From Marasmius tenuissimus (taxonomy: Eukaryota; Basidiomycota; Agaricomycetes; Agaricales; Marasmiaceae): DNA of 64,000 bases. The stretch covers positions 310,001-374,000 of the forward strand of contig JAQOTA010000059.1 in the NCBI GenBank assembly GCA_029532415.1. The letters run 5' to 3'. Positions 31,807-43,756 of this stretch are shown here, one piece after another (the stretch's first letter is position 1; each line of letters begins with the position of its first letter). Made by a program: the position numbers and the translations under genes. Below the pieces are notes generated by a model. That model saw only the letters and a list, made by a program, of their open reading frames with translations. It did not search any database and was not told where the DNA came from.

Positions 31807-33599
31807 TTGTTGAGGGTCAAATGAAACTGAGATTTGCTGTAGTATTCCCAGTATTTATATGAGAAAAGCCCTCTATACGATCTCACCCTTCAAATCGAGT
31901 CACGTATTGAGAGCGAGAAGCACCCCATCGGTAGTTGAGTCACATTCACATTTGGCCAGGATCATGTACTAGTAGCAGCAAAAATGCAACTTGCAATACA
32001 AGTGGCGCATGGCAGGCTGACGCCGGCCACGACACAACCACAACCATACCGAATCGGGCTGTATTTCACTAACAACTGAATGATAGTGAACAAAAAAAAG
32101 AAAAGACCAGACGTACGTGGCGCAGATAATTCAGCCGCTAGAACACCGGGTACGCGATTCGATGTGAGGGATTCGTTATTTCCCGAAAAAGGAGATCGCG
32201 CATGCCCTGAGTCTATCCATGAAAGGACTCAAGTTTTTCAGCTAAAACCAAATAGTGCCGCCATAGTCCGAGGCCTTTATTAAGACTATATGGAGGTAGG
32301 GCATTTAAGGCGTCCGGTGGCGCTCGGAGAATTATGTATCGCGAGTTCCCCTTGTATAGGCCAAGGGATCCACTGGCAAAGGGCGAAACAAAGAAGATAT
32401 GTGTTCCGAACGGCGATGGATCGAATCGAGAAGGACGTCAATGTCCTTTCAAGTGTGCGAGCTCATAGTCAGTCGTCAAATTCTGAAGCCAATTGCCTGT
32501 AAAACTCACCCTTGGATGTATCTGAAGCCCCCTTTCCTTTCCGCTCTTCGGTGGGGTGCCTGGATCTGACATGGCACCCGTTAAACTGTGCTACGAGAGG
32601 CACATTAACGCTCTCGGTTCTTGGCCCGATAACACCCTGAAGATACAGACAACTCGAATAAGTACACACACGGATTGATCCATGAGAATGTCAACAGACC
32701 TGCACGACGGTTTCAACCCGCTTCGACGACAACGGCTCTCTTCGTCAAACGTCCAATTGGCGAGCTTTAGCCTTTGGGCTATCGAGAACCTGACCGGCGG
32801 AGTGCAAAGCACATATAACCATTTGACTAGGGCTTGTGGTCGTAGTCGTTTCTCCTTCTCCCACTGACCGACTTGGAATCCTCTGAGCGATCGTCGACAG
32901 CTTGAACGTTGCACAACTTAAGAAAGCCGATCAATGGTGACCCATCCTGTATCGACGAACTCGAATGGTTCGGGGAAACGCTGTTGCGATTGCAACGATT
33001 ATGATCGATCATGATCGATCCGGCTGTATTTGAAGCTTCGGTCTTCGACGTCATCCTCGTCCTCGTCCTCGTCTCCATCTTCTTCTGGTCATGGTTCTAG
33101 TGGTTCTAGTCCATTTTGTATGTGTCTCGTTCTAAACCCCTCCCTGCTCTTCTGCTCCATTGCCTTCGAGTTCCCAACATTTCAATTTCTGAGCTCTCCT
33201 GATCGTCAGATTCTGCTATCACCTCCAGTGTGAGATCCTTCTATTCTGTTGGTCGTAGTTTGTGTTATGGTTTGGGTGAGCTGTCTCTCTCGCGTCGGGT
33301 CACGAGGAATACAGAGTCCTGGCAAGAAGTGTGGTGCAGTGCGAGACTGAGAATACCAAAAGCCAAAACTCTACAAGCTGATCCACGGGAGTGGAATGTT
33401 GAATACCAAGTAGAATCCTGCTGTAGGTGTGAGGAAGGTGCGATAGGAGAGGGACGAAAACGGCTTCAGAAGTTAAAGGAAGAAACCGATCATGAAAGTT
33501 CGGAGTCAAGAGCTGCCGCCGCGGATTCGGAAGTTTTCCCCCCACAAGCGCCCATGATGTCTGAGTTTTGTTGTCTCCAACCCAATTTCAGGGCTTTAA
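31807..33599. other. Promoter of HsbA-1 and a long stretch without a supported gene
   Basis: 31807-32120 resembles the 5' flanks of the other HsbA genes (gaatcgggctgt, aaaaaaaag tract). A pair of overlapping atgatcgatc repeats lies at 33001-33020 and a (tcc/tcg)n tract at 33050-33075. The serine-rich open frame at 33030-33233 is not considered a gene. Confidence 0.4.
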
Positions 33600-33695
33600 G
33601 CATCGTTGGTAAAGTGGTTATCATGCTTACTTTCCGTAAGTAGGGATAACAATGAGGTCGGAGCAGCGGTGTGGGTTCGATTCCCGAACAGTGTA
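33600..33695 (+). tRNA. Second intron-containing tRNA-Gly(UCC)-like sequence, probably decayed
   Basis: Closely follows the sequence at 246-337: catcgttggtaaagtggtta, anticodon region ttTCCgt, an intron-like insertion of about 25 nt, and T loop TTCGATT. The 5' half of the anticodon stem (cttac) no longer pairs with the 3' half, and the T and acceptor stems have mismatches or wobble pairs. I treat it as a probable pseudogene. Confidence 0.4.
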
Positions 33696-34290
33696 TACAT
33701 AATGCACCCTATTTTCGCTCATACCTTTTGACCCGCTAACTCGAGAACGTCGAAGTACCAACTGAAAGACAACCAACCCTTCTCTGAGTCTGCCACTTAC
33801 CTTTCTTCACCACGAGTTATGACACTGACCGGTACCACTTTAGTACAACACGACGTGAGCTCCCCTCAATCCTGATCATATCGTCACTGCCGACAACTTA
33901 CTCTCCTAGTCAGAAACTCTAAAGTCTATCATTCAATTAGCCGTCGCCGATCCTGACGTCAGTGACGAGACTACAGCAAGTGCTTATCCATAGCCCAATT
34001 AAAATGATCACCGCGCGATAGAAGTCGTTCTTGGAGGACCTTGGAAGACTTCAATGTCTTTAGTCCGGCTCGGCGCATGCGACACGGTGAGAAGAAAGAG
34101 GGCAGCCTACCCCTTCCGCTGTTCTGACGACGATACCCAGAGGTACCCCCTCGCCGACATCAGAGGCACCTCATATGCGTGATCTGAAAGTCGAAATGAT
34201 AAACTATCTGAGTGCATTCCGCAATCCCTTCAATACATAATTGTTGCAAAACGGGTACTTGAAATGTTCCTCGTCCTTTGGGAGATGACT
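33696..34290. other. Intergenic, no feature recognised
   Basis: About 600 bp upstream of the HsbA-2 stop; nothing supportable was seen. Confidence 0.35.
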
Positions 34291-35071
34291 TCAAGACTTG
34301 TAACTGTCTTTGACAGCTCGGCAGACTGACAAGATGTCGTACCGTAGGGACTCAAAAAAATCGCGGTCTTTTCCGCTCTGTAGGATGGTATGATCAGTAC
34401 GGGTAAGCTGCGAATCACAGGACAACATAACACCAGAGTTTTATAACTATACTCACGGCGTTATCAAGCTTGCCATTCTCAAGAAAGCTAAGCAAGCCAG
34501 CGAAGTTGATTGTGAGCCGCGTCTGGAACTTGAGGTCGAGGGATCTGATATGATGTTCATCCGGGAGAGCTAGATAAGAGAGGTTTTGTGAGGACACATG
34601 ATTACAAGAGGATAGATGGTCCATTGTGCTCACCATCAGAATTACCCTTCTTCTCCACGAGAAACGGGGGGACCACACCCAGAATCTCTGTGTGTTCCTT
34701 GAAGTATTCAACAATAATCGCAAGAACATCGTCCTCGTTGAATTTTCCCTCAATATCCAAAGTATCCACAGTGGCCTTATTGGCGGAGATCGTGAAGTTA
34801 TTCAACGCACTTCTGACGTTCTAGTGAACAAAGGTTTTAGGGAAGAGGGGCAATTGTACGGAGCTAATGCATAGAGGCTCACCAAAGCCGCGTTGAGATT
34901 ATCTTCTCCGCAACGGGCGAGGAATTCGTCGATGACGTGACTGAGCATGACGGCCCCGTTCAAAACGTCATCCATATTGTCCGATACTATAGTAGCGTTA
35001 GTATCGCGCTTGATTGGGGTGGCAAAAGCTGATGCAGCAGAGATAACGACGAGGAAGATGTTGAATCGCAT
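34291..35071 (-). CDS. HsbA-type protein (array member 2)
   Basis: Exons 35071-34883, 34820-34634, 34569-34457 and 34407-34291 give 201 aa in one frame. Signal peptide MRFNIFLVVISAASAFATP followed by KRD, as in members 1 and 3, then a helical domain (LNNFTISANKATVDTLDIE, VVPPFLVEKKGNS) with intron sites equivalent to its neighbours. It is more diverged than member 1. Secreted surface binding is expected from the family. Confidence 0.8.
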
Positions 35072-35879
35072 TTCTTGAGGGTTGAATGGATACTGAGACT
35101 CGCTTGAGTATTCCCAGTACTTATACGAAGAGAAGACACCGCTATGCGATCTCACCCTTCATATCGGGTTACACCTTGAGAGCGGGCGGCACGCATCGAC
35201 ATTGGAAGACGTCCCCCGCTGGCAAGAATGCACCTTGGAATGCAAGTGGCGTATGGTAGGCCGACGGTGGCCACGACAGGACCCCAACCATACTGAATCG
35301 GGCTGTGTTCACTGACAACTAAACGTTTAGTGGTGAACGCGAAGAAAAAAAGAAAGATCCAACGTGTTCGTTGCGGGAAGATCAAATGCTACAATAGATC
35401 CAACGTACGTAGAGCGAACAATCTGACGACTGGAATGGGTGGGTGACTCGACGAGAGACAGTCATTGTTATCTCTCAAACATAGAGAGTCGGGACAACGG
35501 TGCTTCGGCTGCAGCGTACATGGTTGATTGAAAGCCAATAAATGTCTTCTTTGAAACTGGTGCATAATCTTCTGTGTGACTGCTCGTCCAAGCCCAAAGA
35601 GTTGATTCAGCTTGATCTGGTACTTCAAAACTTGGCATGGTCTGGGGATCCTTTCGGCCCGGGCTTGAGGAAATATAGAGAACCGGTATGTTGTAAACTT
35701 GTATTCCAAAAAATCTTGAGTCACTGCCATTGTGAGGGGATCTGGTTGCTCTGTCCGTCCTCGTCCTGTTCTTTCCGTTCCCGTTCTCGCTACCCTTCTG
35801 CTTCGTCACCCTCCGAGTTTCCAGCCCATTCCTGACCAAAACTGTCTGTGATTCCCCGCCGCCAGCACATCTTCCAATT
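35072..35879. other. HsbA-2 promoter and duplicated 5' flank
   Basis: Contains the TATA-like cgtataagtac (minus strand) near 35120 and a flank (35265-35440) similar to those at 32005, 37345 and 39140. The pyrimidine-rich part at 35760-35850 resembles 37615-37700. Confidence 0.45.
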
Positions 35880-36330
35880 TGTACTTGGTATCATGCTTGA
35901 GATTGCAAGGGTCGGTTTGAATCGTTCTGCTCAGAATGTTGGAGGTCAAAATGTCGTAATGTAAGACTGCGACGAATAGAAATAATCAAGGCTGTCACGA
36001 AACATTCCACAGAGCGACTTCCAAGTTCAAGGATCGGAGAAAGACTGTAAAGTTGGTCATGGAAATCAAAGGACAAGAACGAGCACGAGCACTTGGCGCA
36101 CGGGTCTTACTCGGGCCGGGGTGCGGCACTTAACGCGTTTTGCTCCCACAAACACCCACAAGTTTCGGACTGCCCAGACTCCGACCGAAAACCCCGCTAT
36201 TAAACTAGTTGGCATCCTTGCCCGAGGGATACCTTATGTACCTAGCACTTCCACCGTCCTGATGATGGGAGCCTCTCTCCACGTTGACTCGGACATCACT
36301 GGCAGAGGCACTTCGCATGAATTGAACTGA
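35880..36330. repeat. Dispersed repeat R3, copy 2
   Basis: Carries cggcgcacgggtc-like and aaacacccacaagtttcgg words shared with 19820-20110 and 37880-38070. Position relative to the next HsbA gene suggests it is part of the tandem unit. Confidence 0.5.
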
Positions 36331-36411
36331 GTATATTCTACAACACGTTTAATATAATCATATACTCATCCCAGTGACGGTTACATTATTCCTCATTCCT
36401 CAGGAGGCGAG

Positions 36412-37157
36412 TTACTTAAACGCCGCGATAGCAGTCTCGAAAGCAGATGCGACTTTGTCTCTAATATCCACGATCGCATGTCTGGAGCCAACATCGAGCT
36501 GCATGACATGGGTTATAGTCGTAAGTCGTGTGATCTCATCCATACAGCGTAAAGCCAAGATTTCATGGATTTACTCACAGGAACCTTGTCGTCGAGGGCA
36601 TTGGCGAGGCGGGAGAAACCGGTGTTGACTTTCTTGAGGTCGTCAAGAACTACATCCTTGTTGGAGGAGGCTACACGGAAATGAGTTCGTAAGGACGCAT
36701 TACATGATGTTGTACGATTTTTCATGCTCACAGTTGTCGTTATCAAAAACGGGCTTCCTCTCCACGATTGCCTTGAGAGCGTGGGCGATAGGGTCCTCCA
36801 GTTTCGTAAAAGATTGAACGACGGCTACACCGTCGTCGTGGCTGAATTTCCCGTCGATAGCCTGGATATCAGAAGTGGCCCCATCTTCGAAGACACTGAC
36901 AAAGTCAAACGAGTTATGGAAGGCCTAGTGAGAAATAAGTTAGAGGACATGAACGATTAGATGTACATAGCAAAACTCACCCGGGTTAGTAGGGAGCTCG
37001 ATCCAGAGTTGGGGAAGGCGTCGACGAAGGTGCTCGAAACATTGAACTGAGCGCCTATAGCTTTAAGTTTGTGCTTGATGGAGTTGACGTCGCGCTTGAA
37101 TGGAGTGGCAAGAGCCGAGACAGCAGAGAGGACGACAACGAAGGTGTTGAATCGCAT
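36412..37157 (-). CDS. HsbA-type protein (array member 3)
   Basis: Exons 37157-36981, 36924-36732, 36670-36579 and 36498-36412 give 182 aa without a break. Signal peptide MRFNTFVVVLSAVSALATP, then KRDVNSIKHKLKAIG and a helical domain ending in AFETAIAAFK, the HsbA-like C-terminal helix. A TATA box (ctataaaag, minus strand) lies about 50 nt upstream. Intron positions match member 2. Confidence 0.85.
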
Positions 37158-37879
37158 TGTCAAGGATCGAATGGATTCGGTTGAGGTTCGCTGATAGTAC
37201 ACCCCGCTTTTATAGATAGGGAGAATTCCTCTTCTCGTGGATCATACCCTTAGTTCGCTTCTTGAAAATAGAATGCGCGCATTGGTAGGGTAGGGTGGCA
37301 TCTGGGGCGAGTAGGATGTAGTGAGAAAGTAAGCGGGGGATGGTGGCGGCGACACCATACTAAAGCAAGCTATCCTTTTGTTTACAAGGTATACGTCAGA
37401 AACTTTGAACACAAAAGATCAAAAAAGAGCCGACATACTTGGAACGGATATTTTGACGACTCGAATGGGCGCATGATTTCACGGGATGTGGTCACTATCA
37501 TCCTCCAAGCGGAGAAGCCATCGCGTGAGGGATTCTAGAAAGACGGCGTGTTGTATTTCCAGCGAATCTGGATGATGGCTAACGAGAGGAAACCCGGTTG
37601 AACTTGAAACTTGGCTTTTGTTCGACCTCATCTCCTTCTCCTTCTCTCTCTTGATACCCTTCTACCCCGTCACCTCCAAATTTCCAGCTCTTTTCTGACT
37701 CACACTGTCCGTCATCCCATATACCAACAGATCTTTCCATTTATCTTTGGATTTGTGCTTCAAATTCTACAGCTCGGTTCGAATCGTTCCTCTTGTCAGG
37801 TTTTGGGGAGTAGGGATGGAGGTATGTTCCAGGTTAGTTCGCGGTAGTGCAAGGCGACGGCCTAGGCTGTCATGATCTA
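37158..37879. other. HsbA-3 promoter and duplicated flank
   Basis: 37345-37480 closely resembles 39140-39290 (tactaaagca-gctatccttttgttt). No independent gene is supported. Confidence 0.45.
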
Positions 37880-38070
37880 TTCTGTTGAGTGGCTTCCGAG
37901 TTCGAGGATTCGAGAAAGACTGAGGATTTGGTCGTCGAAATCAAAGGACAAGAATGTTAATGAGCACGAGCGCCCGGCGCACGGGTCCTAATACTCGGGT
38001 TCGGCATCACTCCCACAAACCCACAAACACCCACAGGTTTCGGATTTCCCGGACTCTAGTTGATCACTAG
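37880..38070. repeat. Dispersed repeat R3, copy 3
   Basis: Shares aaacacccacaggtttcgg and ggcgcacgggtcc with copy 2. It lies upstream of no gene but 3' of the HsbA-4 pseudogene. Confidence 0.5.
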
Positions 38071-38240
38071 ATGGCATTCTGGCCTTCTATAGAGGGCTGA
38101 ACTGGGACTTCCACCGTCGTTATAGAGGAAAATATCCTCTACGTTGACACTGAAAGTGCTTTGTGTGATTTGAATTATTATATCTTACAACACGTCTGAT
38201 ATATACTCGTTACAGTGATGATTACACAGTCTTTGATTCC

Positions 38241-38984
38241 TCAGCAAGTACTTTTCAACTGGGCGATTCTAGTCTTGAAAGCCTCTGCGATGGCGTTGTT
38301 GAATTTTACAACCCTAGTGCCAAAGTCACCCTGCATGAGATGGGTAAACATCGTGAGTCGCATGATCTGAATGCCAGGCTTTCATGATTTTACTCACGGG
38401 AACCTTGGGATCGAGAGCATCACCAAGGGCAGAGAAGCCAGCATCGAGTTTCTCGAAGCCTCCGAGAATGTCTTTGAAGACACTTTTGAATGGAGGGATC
38501 TACGTGGAAAATGACCCGTGAGGACGCAATACAAGATGATATATGGGTCATCATGCTCACCATCAGAATCGGCTTCCTCCTCACGAGTTCCTTGAGAACG
38601 TCAGTGGCGGAGCGCTCTATGCGCTAAGAAAAAAAAATGGATGATGAAATCTCCGTCGTCGCGGGTAAACATCTCATTGAAGGCTTGGGTGTCATAAGCG
38701 ACCGCATCTACCGAGTTTTGTACATCTTAAATCGACTTTCTGACGGGCCAGTGAACAAGTCAGAGAGCACGAAGGATTAGGCGGCGCCATTGTCGCAGAA
38801 CTAACCTGGGCTATGGTGTCGGGCGGTCTGACGGGGGGGTAGATGACGGCGAAGGCTTTCAAAAACATCGAGCTGACTGCCAACGGCAGGAAGGTCCAAA
38901 CTTGATGGAGTAGACATCATGCTTGAAAGGAGTGGCAAGAGCCGAGATGGCAGAGAGGACGACGACAAAGGCGTTAGATCGCGT
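38241..38984 (-). pseudogene. HsbA-type gene (array member 4), start codon lost
   Basis: The signal-peptide frame RSNAFVVVLSAISALATP followed by KHDVYSIKF matches member 3, but the ATG is ACG here. Further in, the frame is broken and exon 2 has an a-rich insertion (38628-38638). The last exon survives (FNNAIAEAFKTRIAQLK and TGA). The gene is laid out like member 3, so it is a dead tandem copy. Confidence 0.78.
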
Positions 38985-40059
38985 TGTCGAGGGTTGTATG
39001 GAGGTTCCGGATTCGCTAGAAATATGACCAGTTGGGGGAATTCCGATTCGGTTCTTGAGAGCGAGACACATATTTCGGCGACCACATAGATTTCGAGCGA
39101 GCAGGATGTAGCAGTGAAAATGTAAGTGGAGTACAGTGGCGGCGACACCAAACTAAAGCATGCTATCCTTTTGTTTGAAAGTATACGTCAGGGGGTTTCA
39201 ATGCGAAGGATCGAAAAAGATCCGACCTACGTAGGATAGATATTTCGACGCCTGAAATAAGTGGATGTTTCGACAGGAGGCGGTCACGATTATCACCCGA
39301 GCAAAGAAAACCATCGCGTGCTTTTTTGGTCATGAGAGGAATAAGGTTTTCCAGCCAGATCTACGAGAGAACCGAGCCATGGTCAAGGATGTGTGAGACA
39401 TAGCAGCTTGTAGAGCGATGGACGAGTCAGGTGTCTGTCCGTGAACACGTCAACGGGATGCAAGCATTATGAGACGACCCTATGAATACCACATCCACGG
39501 AATTCTTGAGGCATGTTCTCTCGAGAGGATGAGAGGGTGTGTCCGTCGAGTCCTGTCTGTCCAGTAATTCAGAGCTGATTCGAAAGGTTGACTTTGTTGC
39601 TCGGAACATCAGCTTGATAGATTCATAACCCAATGACTCAGAAACACACGTTTTCAAAGTACTTCCCCCAATTTGACCCTTTGAGATCCATATCCATCTC
39701 TCTGCCCCAACCCGCTGACACCGAACCGTCCCATCCTTAGTCGTCGAAACAGCCTGCAGCGGATCGAGGTTCTACGAGGTTTTGTGATTTCGACGTGTCT
39801 GATGTACAACGACCACAGATAGCCTTGAGATAGGTACTATGGAAGTCGATAGTACGTTTAAATTGCCTTCTGTCAACGTATGAGATACGATACATGGCTG
39901 ACGTTGTGGTGCTCGAGGATGGTCATAGCGATGAATGAGAAGTTCGACGACGAGCGCTTGTTACATAAACGACGCGACTCTTTCCCTTCTCCCACGACCT
40001 CTACCTGGTCTCTGGTCTCATTCTGCACATCTCGTTGGCAAGCACAACGCCATTCAGTA
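38985..40059. other. Intergenic, duplicated HsbA flank and repeat R1
   Basis: 38985-39300 is the counterpart of the HsbA-3 5' flank. 39890-40040 is similar to 26120-26260 (repeat R1). No gene is supported. Confidence 0.4.
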
Positions 40060-40510
40060 TAGATGGCTGCTCTCATCTTCGAAAAAAAAGCTAACTCGTC
40101 ATCTTGGGTCTGCTCTGTGACAACTCAATACCCAAATAATCAAAACTCGGAACACTCATTGCTGTGTTCTCCTCGCATTGTTCATGTGTACTCCCGTCAC
40201 TTGTACTAACAGTAATCATATGTGCTGGAACTGAGGCTTTTATGTCTGACGGGTAGTCTAAGCGAGCTTACTCCTTTGCTGGACGCGACTTTGAAATCCC
40301 TTCCTCCTCTGGACTTGCCAGCGCAATGGGTGAACAATCATCCTATGGAATCCGGCCGAGGTAACATAGCCTCCCGTATCGTATCGACACCTCATGTCCA
40401 GCTCGCAGAGTGGATATGTTGCGAGCAAATCTACTAGACTACGATCTCGTCCTTACCTATGCTGATACCGTCCCGCGAGCAGCCCAATGTGGTTATGAAC
40501 CTTCCCGTAT
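40060..40510. repeat. Dispersed repeat R2, copy 1 (uninterrupted)
   Basis: Aligns with 54215-55120: both carry cattgctgtgttctcctcgc-like, gtactcccg-cact, acttgccagcgcaa and gcagccca-tgtgg words in the same order. This copy lacks the 441 bp MITE present in the other, so it serves as the empty site. Confidence 0.65.
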
Positions 40511-41115
40511 GCCGCTGTCTGACAATGCTCCTACTCATGCTCACTGGGTACTAATGGCTCTTGCTTCCTCTCATTCTGTGCGCCCCAGACTTCCAGCTTG
40601 GACAGGGGTGGCTGACTCAACTTTCAACCTTCCGAGCTTACCAACGCAGATCAAGTTTCAACGCTCATACCAACGGGACCTAATATCTGTCAATTGACCG
40701 CCCGCCAGCACATCGCCGACTACGAATACACCGCTCTATTTAGTTTCTCAATCCACGGAGTGCTACCAACAATCAACCACCTTCGGCTGTGTAAGGTGTT
40801 TCCAGACTGCTGGGCTATAAATACACGAACCCATGCGCAACAATTCCTTCGGGTTCCTTCCTTCCTCTTTCCTGGGTCCCTCACTCGCGTTTGTCATCTA
40901 TACCCTCTTCATTTCCATCCCAAGCCTCAACTCCTGGAGAGTTTCTTTTGTTTCTCGAATTCCTGTTTTACGTCTCGGCCGCCCTCTCCTCGATCTCTGA
41001 AGGCTTCGGCTCTTCACTTTTCAAGGGTCCTCGTTTTCATCAAACTACACACTTTTCACGTTCCCTCACTTGACACATCACACCCCCTTGTCTCTTCATT
41101 TCTCTCCCACCCAAC
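40511..41115. other. Upstream region of the RlpA-like gene
   Basis: Contains TATA-like ctataaat at 40813-40820, about 300 nt before the ATG. Open frames in 40694-41404 cross the gene in other frames and are not supported. Confidence 0.4.
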
Positions 41116-41703
41116 ATGTTCATATCCCCTGTTAGAGTGCTCGGTGTTCTCACCGCTCTTTTGGCTGTATCTACTCAGGTCGGCGTTAGTGCTGCTCCTA
41201 CCGGCGAGATCCCGGCGGTCGGTGCCAATGCCATCGAGGCACGAGCGTCCAAAACGTTCACTGGCGATGGTAAGTTTTTCTAGTCTCGTTGCCGATATGC
41301 CGCCTCTCACACGCCCGTCCCTCTCTCAAAAGCTACATTCTACGCCCCCGGTCTCGGCTCATGCGGAAAAACCAACAACGGAGGCCAACTCGTCGCTGCC
41401 GTAGCTGCACCCGTATTTGACAAGTTCCCTGGGGCAGGGCCAAATCCTAACAAGTTTCGTCTCCGTCTCCGTCTCTCTCTCCCTACCCTAACCCCAGCCC
41501 CTTGTTCAACTTCATGTATTAGGAACCCGATCTGCGGCAAGAAAGCTAAAGTCACGTTCAAGAACAAATCCGTGACTGTTTCTCTCGTCGATCGGTGTCC
41601 GGGATGTGGGAATTCGGGGATTGACCTTTCCCCGGCTGCGTTCAGTAAATTGGCGCCGCAGAGTGTGGGGAGACTGAAGGGCGTTAAGTGGACAATCCTT
41701 TGA
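41116..41703 (+). CDS. Small secreted RlpA/barwin-like double-psi beta-barrel protein
   Basis: Exons 41116-41269, 41333-41453 and 41523-41703 give 151 aa. A signal peptide (about 1-27, LTALLAVSTQVGVSAAP) precedes a compact domain: ATFYAPGLGSCGKTNNGGQL, then CGKKAKVTFKNKSVTVSLVD and RCPGCGNSGIDLSPAAF, the RlpA-like/expansin-type double-psi barrel pattern with conserved Cys and Asp. Fungal members are common small secreted proteins; some relatives act on cell walls, but no enzymatic role is certain without a partner domain. A single-domain form of this length is usual for basidiomycetes. Confidence 0.88.
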
Positions 41704-43215
41704 GTATCTGAGATTGAGGGGAGAGCTGGATTTGCGGGGAGACTGAGGCGCAGAGGTACGGAGAAGGAAACGTGAGGTTTGGACTCGGTCAGGAGGGTGG
41801 AGGGTCCCTACTCAAAGTAACTGCTGAGCAGCGAGTAACTTCGACTTTTGAATATGGCCTATTCACAAGTCGATCGAGAATCATGGATAGACGGGGGCGA
41901 AACTTCTCCCGAATGACTTTGTGCGGCAAAACGGCTACTGAGTGGAACCGTTGCGTGCCTCGAGTTTGAGGATGAGAGAATTAACAGGATCAAGACAGAT
42001 CTGTGGGGGACTGGCACGACATATGGCCAAGTAGGCTGTATTAAAGCTGCACTTGGATGATGCAGTTGGGATGTTGGAAGTGGGGGGCCGAGATGCTAGG
42101 ATATCCGTGAATACACCCAAGGAAAGTAAGCCGAAGGAGAACGCTGTATGCGTTAGGAATGTTGAGAGAAGGAAACGAGACGTCAATGTTTCGGCGCTTT
42201 GCTCTCACAAGGAGGAGAATGAACCCACCAATCATCAGCTAGCTAATTTTGGGTTGCACGCTGATTGGTTGACGTTCAGTGTTACTACTTGTGAGAGTCG
42301 TACAGGTTGTCGATGAGCCCGCTTCAATGTTTGAGCCGAACAAGTCCAATGCTCATAAGTCCTGGACCTGAATGAGTGTTTTTATGAAGCAAAAGCGTAC
42401 ATACCCTCCCGTATCAGACTGCTAAACAAGTCCTTTCTTGTATCTCGCCTGCCCATGCCCCGCTTCCGGTCTATTCCATTCCGCTACAAAACGTGGTAGA
42501 AGGAAGGTGGAATTGAGTCCGAGGAAACGTTCGACTGTTCGACGAACTTTTCCGACAGTAGAGAGTGAAAAGATGTGCAGAAGACGAAGTGAAACCGTGC
42601 GAGCTGTCATCATGATGGAGTGAAAGGTTCGGCGCAATTCGACCACCGATGCTTGCTAAACCTGACTCTCTCCTCCCGCGACCTCGACACATCTGGCTTG
42701 AGTTCTCGTTCTTTAAGTGTCGTGGCAACCTCACTCTAACTTATCTTTTTGGGTCTCGTTTCTGACAATCAGAAAGCGGCCAAAGAAAATGACTCCTCGT
42801 CTGCTTCCGCGATGCTACAGATACCAGTAGGGTACGTTGCTATATTCGGCCTCCTGGACTTGATCCCGTCAAACAAGGCAAATCGACGCTACCGAGTGCT
42901 TGGAAGAGATTTGCGTTCAATTTGACGATTGGGCAGAAGGAGTAAACCGATAGGAGCTGGGAAATGGTGAACCGGCGTGGAGAGCCACTCGAGTGTATAG
43001 GGAGGACGATCCATATACCATCTCGCCTTCAGCATGCTCGAGAGGGGTTGAGGAAGATGTGGTGAGTTATAATCTTTGAACCTCTCGCAGATCCTTACAA
43101 TACACATGCAAAAATTACTTACCGTTCATTTATCGACTCTAGAGTGAAATTCAGAGGCACCAAACGTATATCTCCGGTCCAACTTTAAAATATCTACCTC
43201 CCGAGCTTCACACTT
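41704..43215. other. Intergenic left flank of the copia element
   Basis: About 1.5 kb with no gene I can support; the longer open frames (42471-42734, 42422-42646, minus) have no domain. Confidence 0.4.
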
Positions 43216-43220
43216 TCATC

Positions 43221-43740
43221 TGTTGAACATGATGGATATCACGTGATACACTGTTGACGTGTTGTTTACGCGTCACACTATTTATAGAGCTACGCCTCTA
43301 GAACACTTGCGTCCTCATGCAAGTACTACGTCTCTGTCTACGCATCTCACTACGTACCTAGTAGTTTCATCATAAATGACACTATAGACAGTCGCTATCC
43401 AATAGCATAAGTAGAGCCTCCAATACATGAGGCAAACACGACTATGCTCACCAAGCATACTACCATTCATGGTAGAAGTACTTACACAGTACTAATGTCT
43501 TTTACGCCTTTAGGGCCGAATACCTACTTCTAGTAGTAGTTTCAGTTAGTGTAATACTCATTACATGTACCAGAAACTTATGTATAAAAGACTGGACGAA
43601 AGGCCTTAAGCCTTAGGACAATCTACTCGATTATCACCTCTTCTCAAGCATCTCAAAGACTACAAGAACACTCTGTGTATTACCCATGTGAGGTTTACTT
43701 CGTTATACCCACTGTGCACTTTAACTATGCTGGCTCATCA
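43221..43740 (+). repeat. Left LTR of the copia element
   Basis: 520 bp, TGTTGAAC...CTCATCA. TATAAAAG at 43583-43590 is a probable promoter, with transcription expected to start a few tens of bases later. It has C at 43242, 43269 and 43433 where the right LTR has T. Confidence 0.97.
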
Positions 43741-43756
43741 GGTTATGGGCCCCGCA
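43741..43756 (+). other. Primer-binding site matching the anticodon arm of initiator tRNA-Met
   Basis: The first bases after the LTR, GGTTATGGGCCCCGC, are complementary to GCGGGGCCCAUAACC, which contains the CAU anticodon and flanking stem of an initiator tRNA-Met with C33. This is the half-tRNA priming type known from Drosophila copia and Ty5, not the usual 3' CCA-end type. The host tRNA sequence is not in this window. Confidence 0.75.

Noticed and set aside
33030..33233. Serine-rich open frame (SSTSSSSSSSSPSSSGHGSSG)
   Set aside because: It arises from a simple tcc/tcg repeat; no splice context, signal peptide or related copy.
40694..41404. 236-codon open frame overlapping the RlpA-like gene
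   Set aside because: It conflicts with a well-supported three-exon gene in another frame, and its composition is that of a pyrimidine-rich promoter region.
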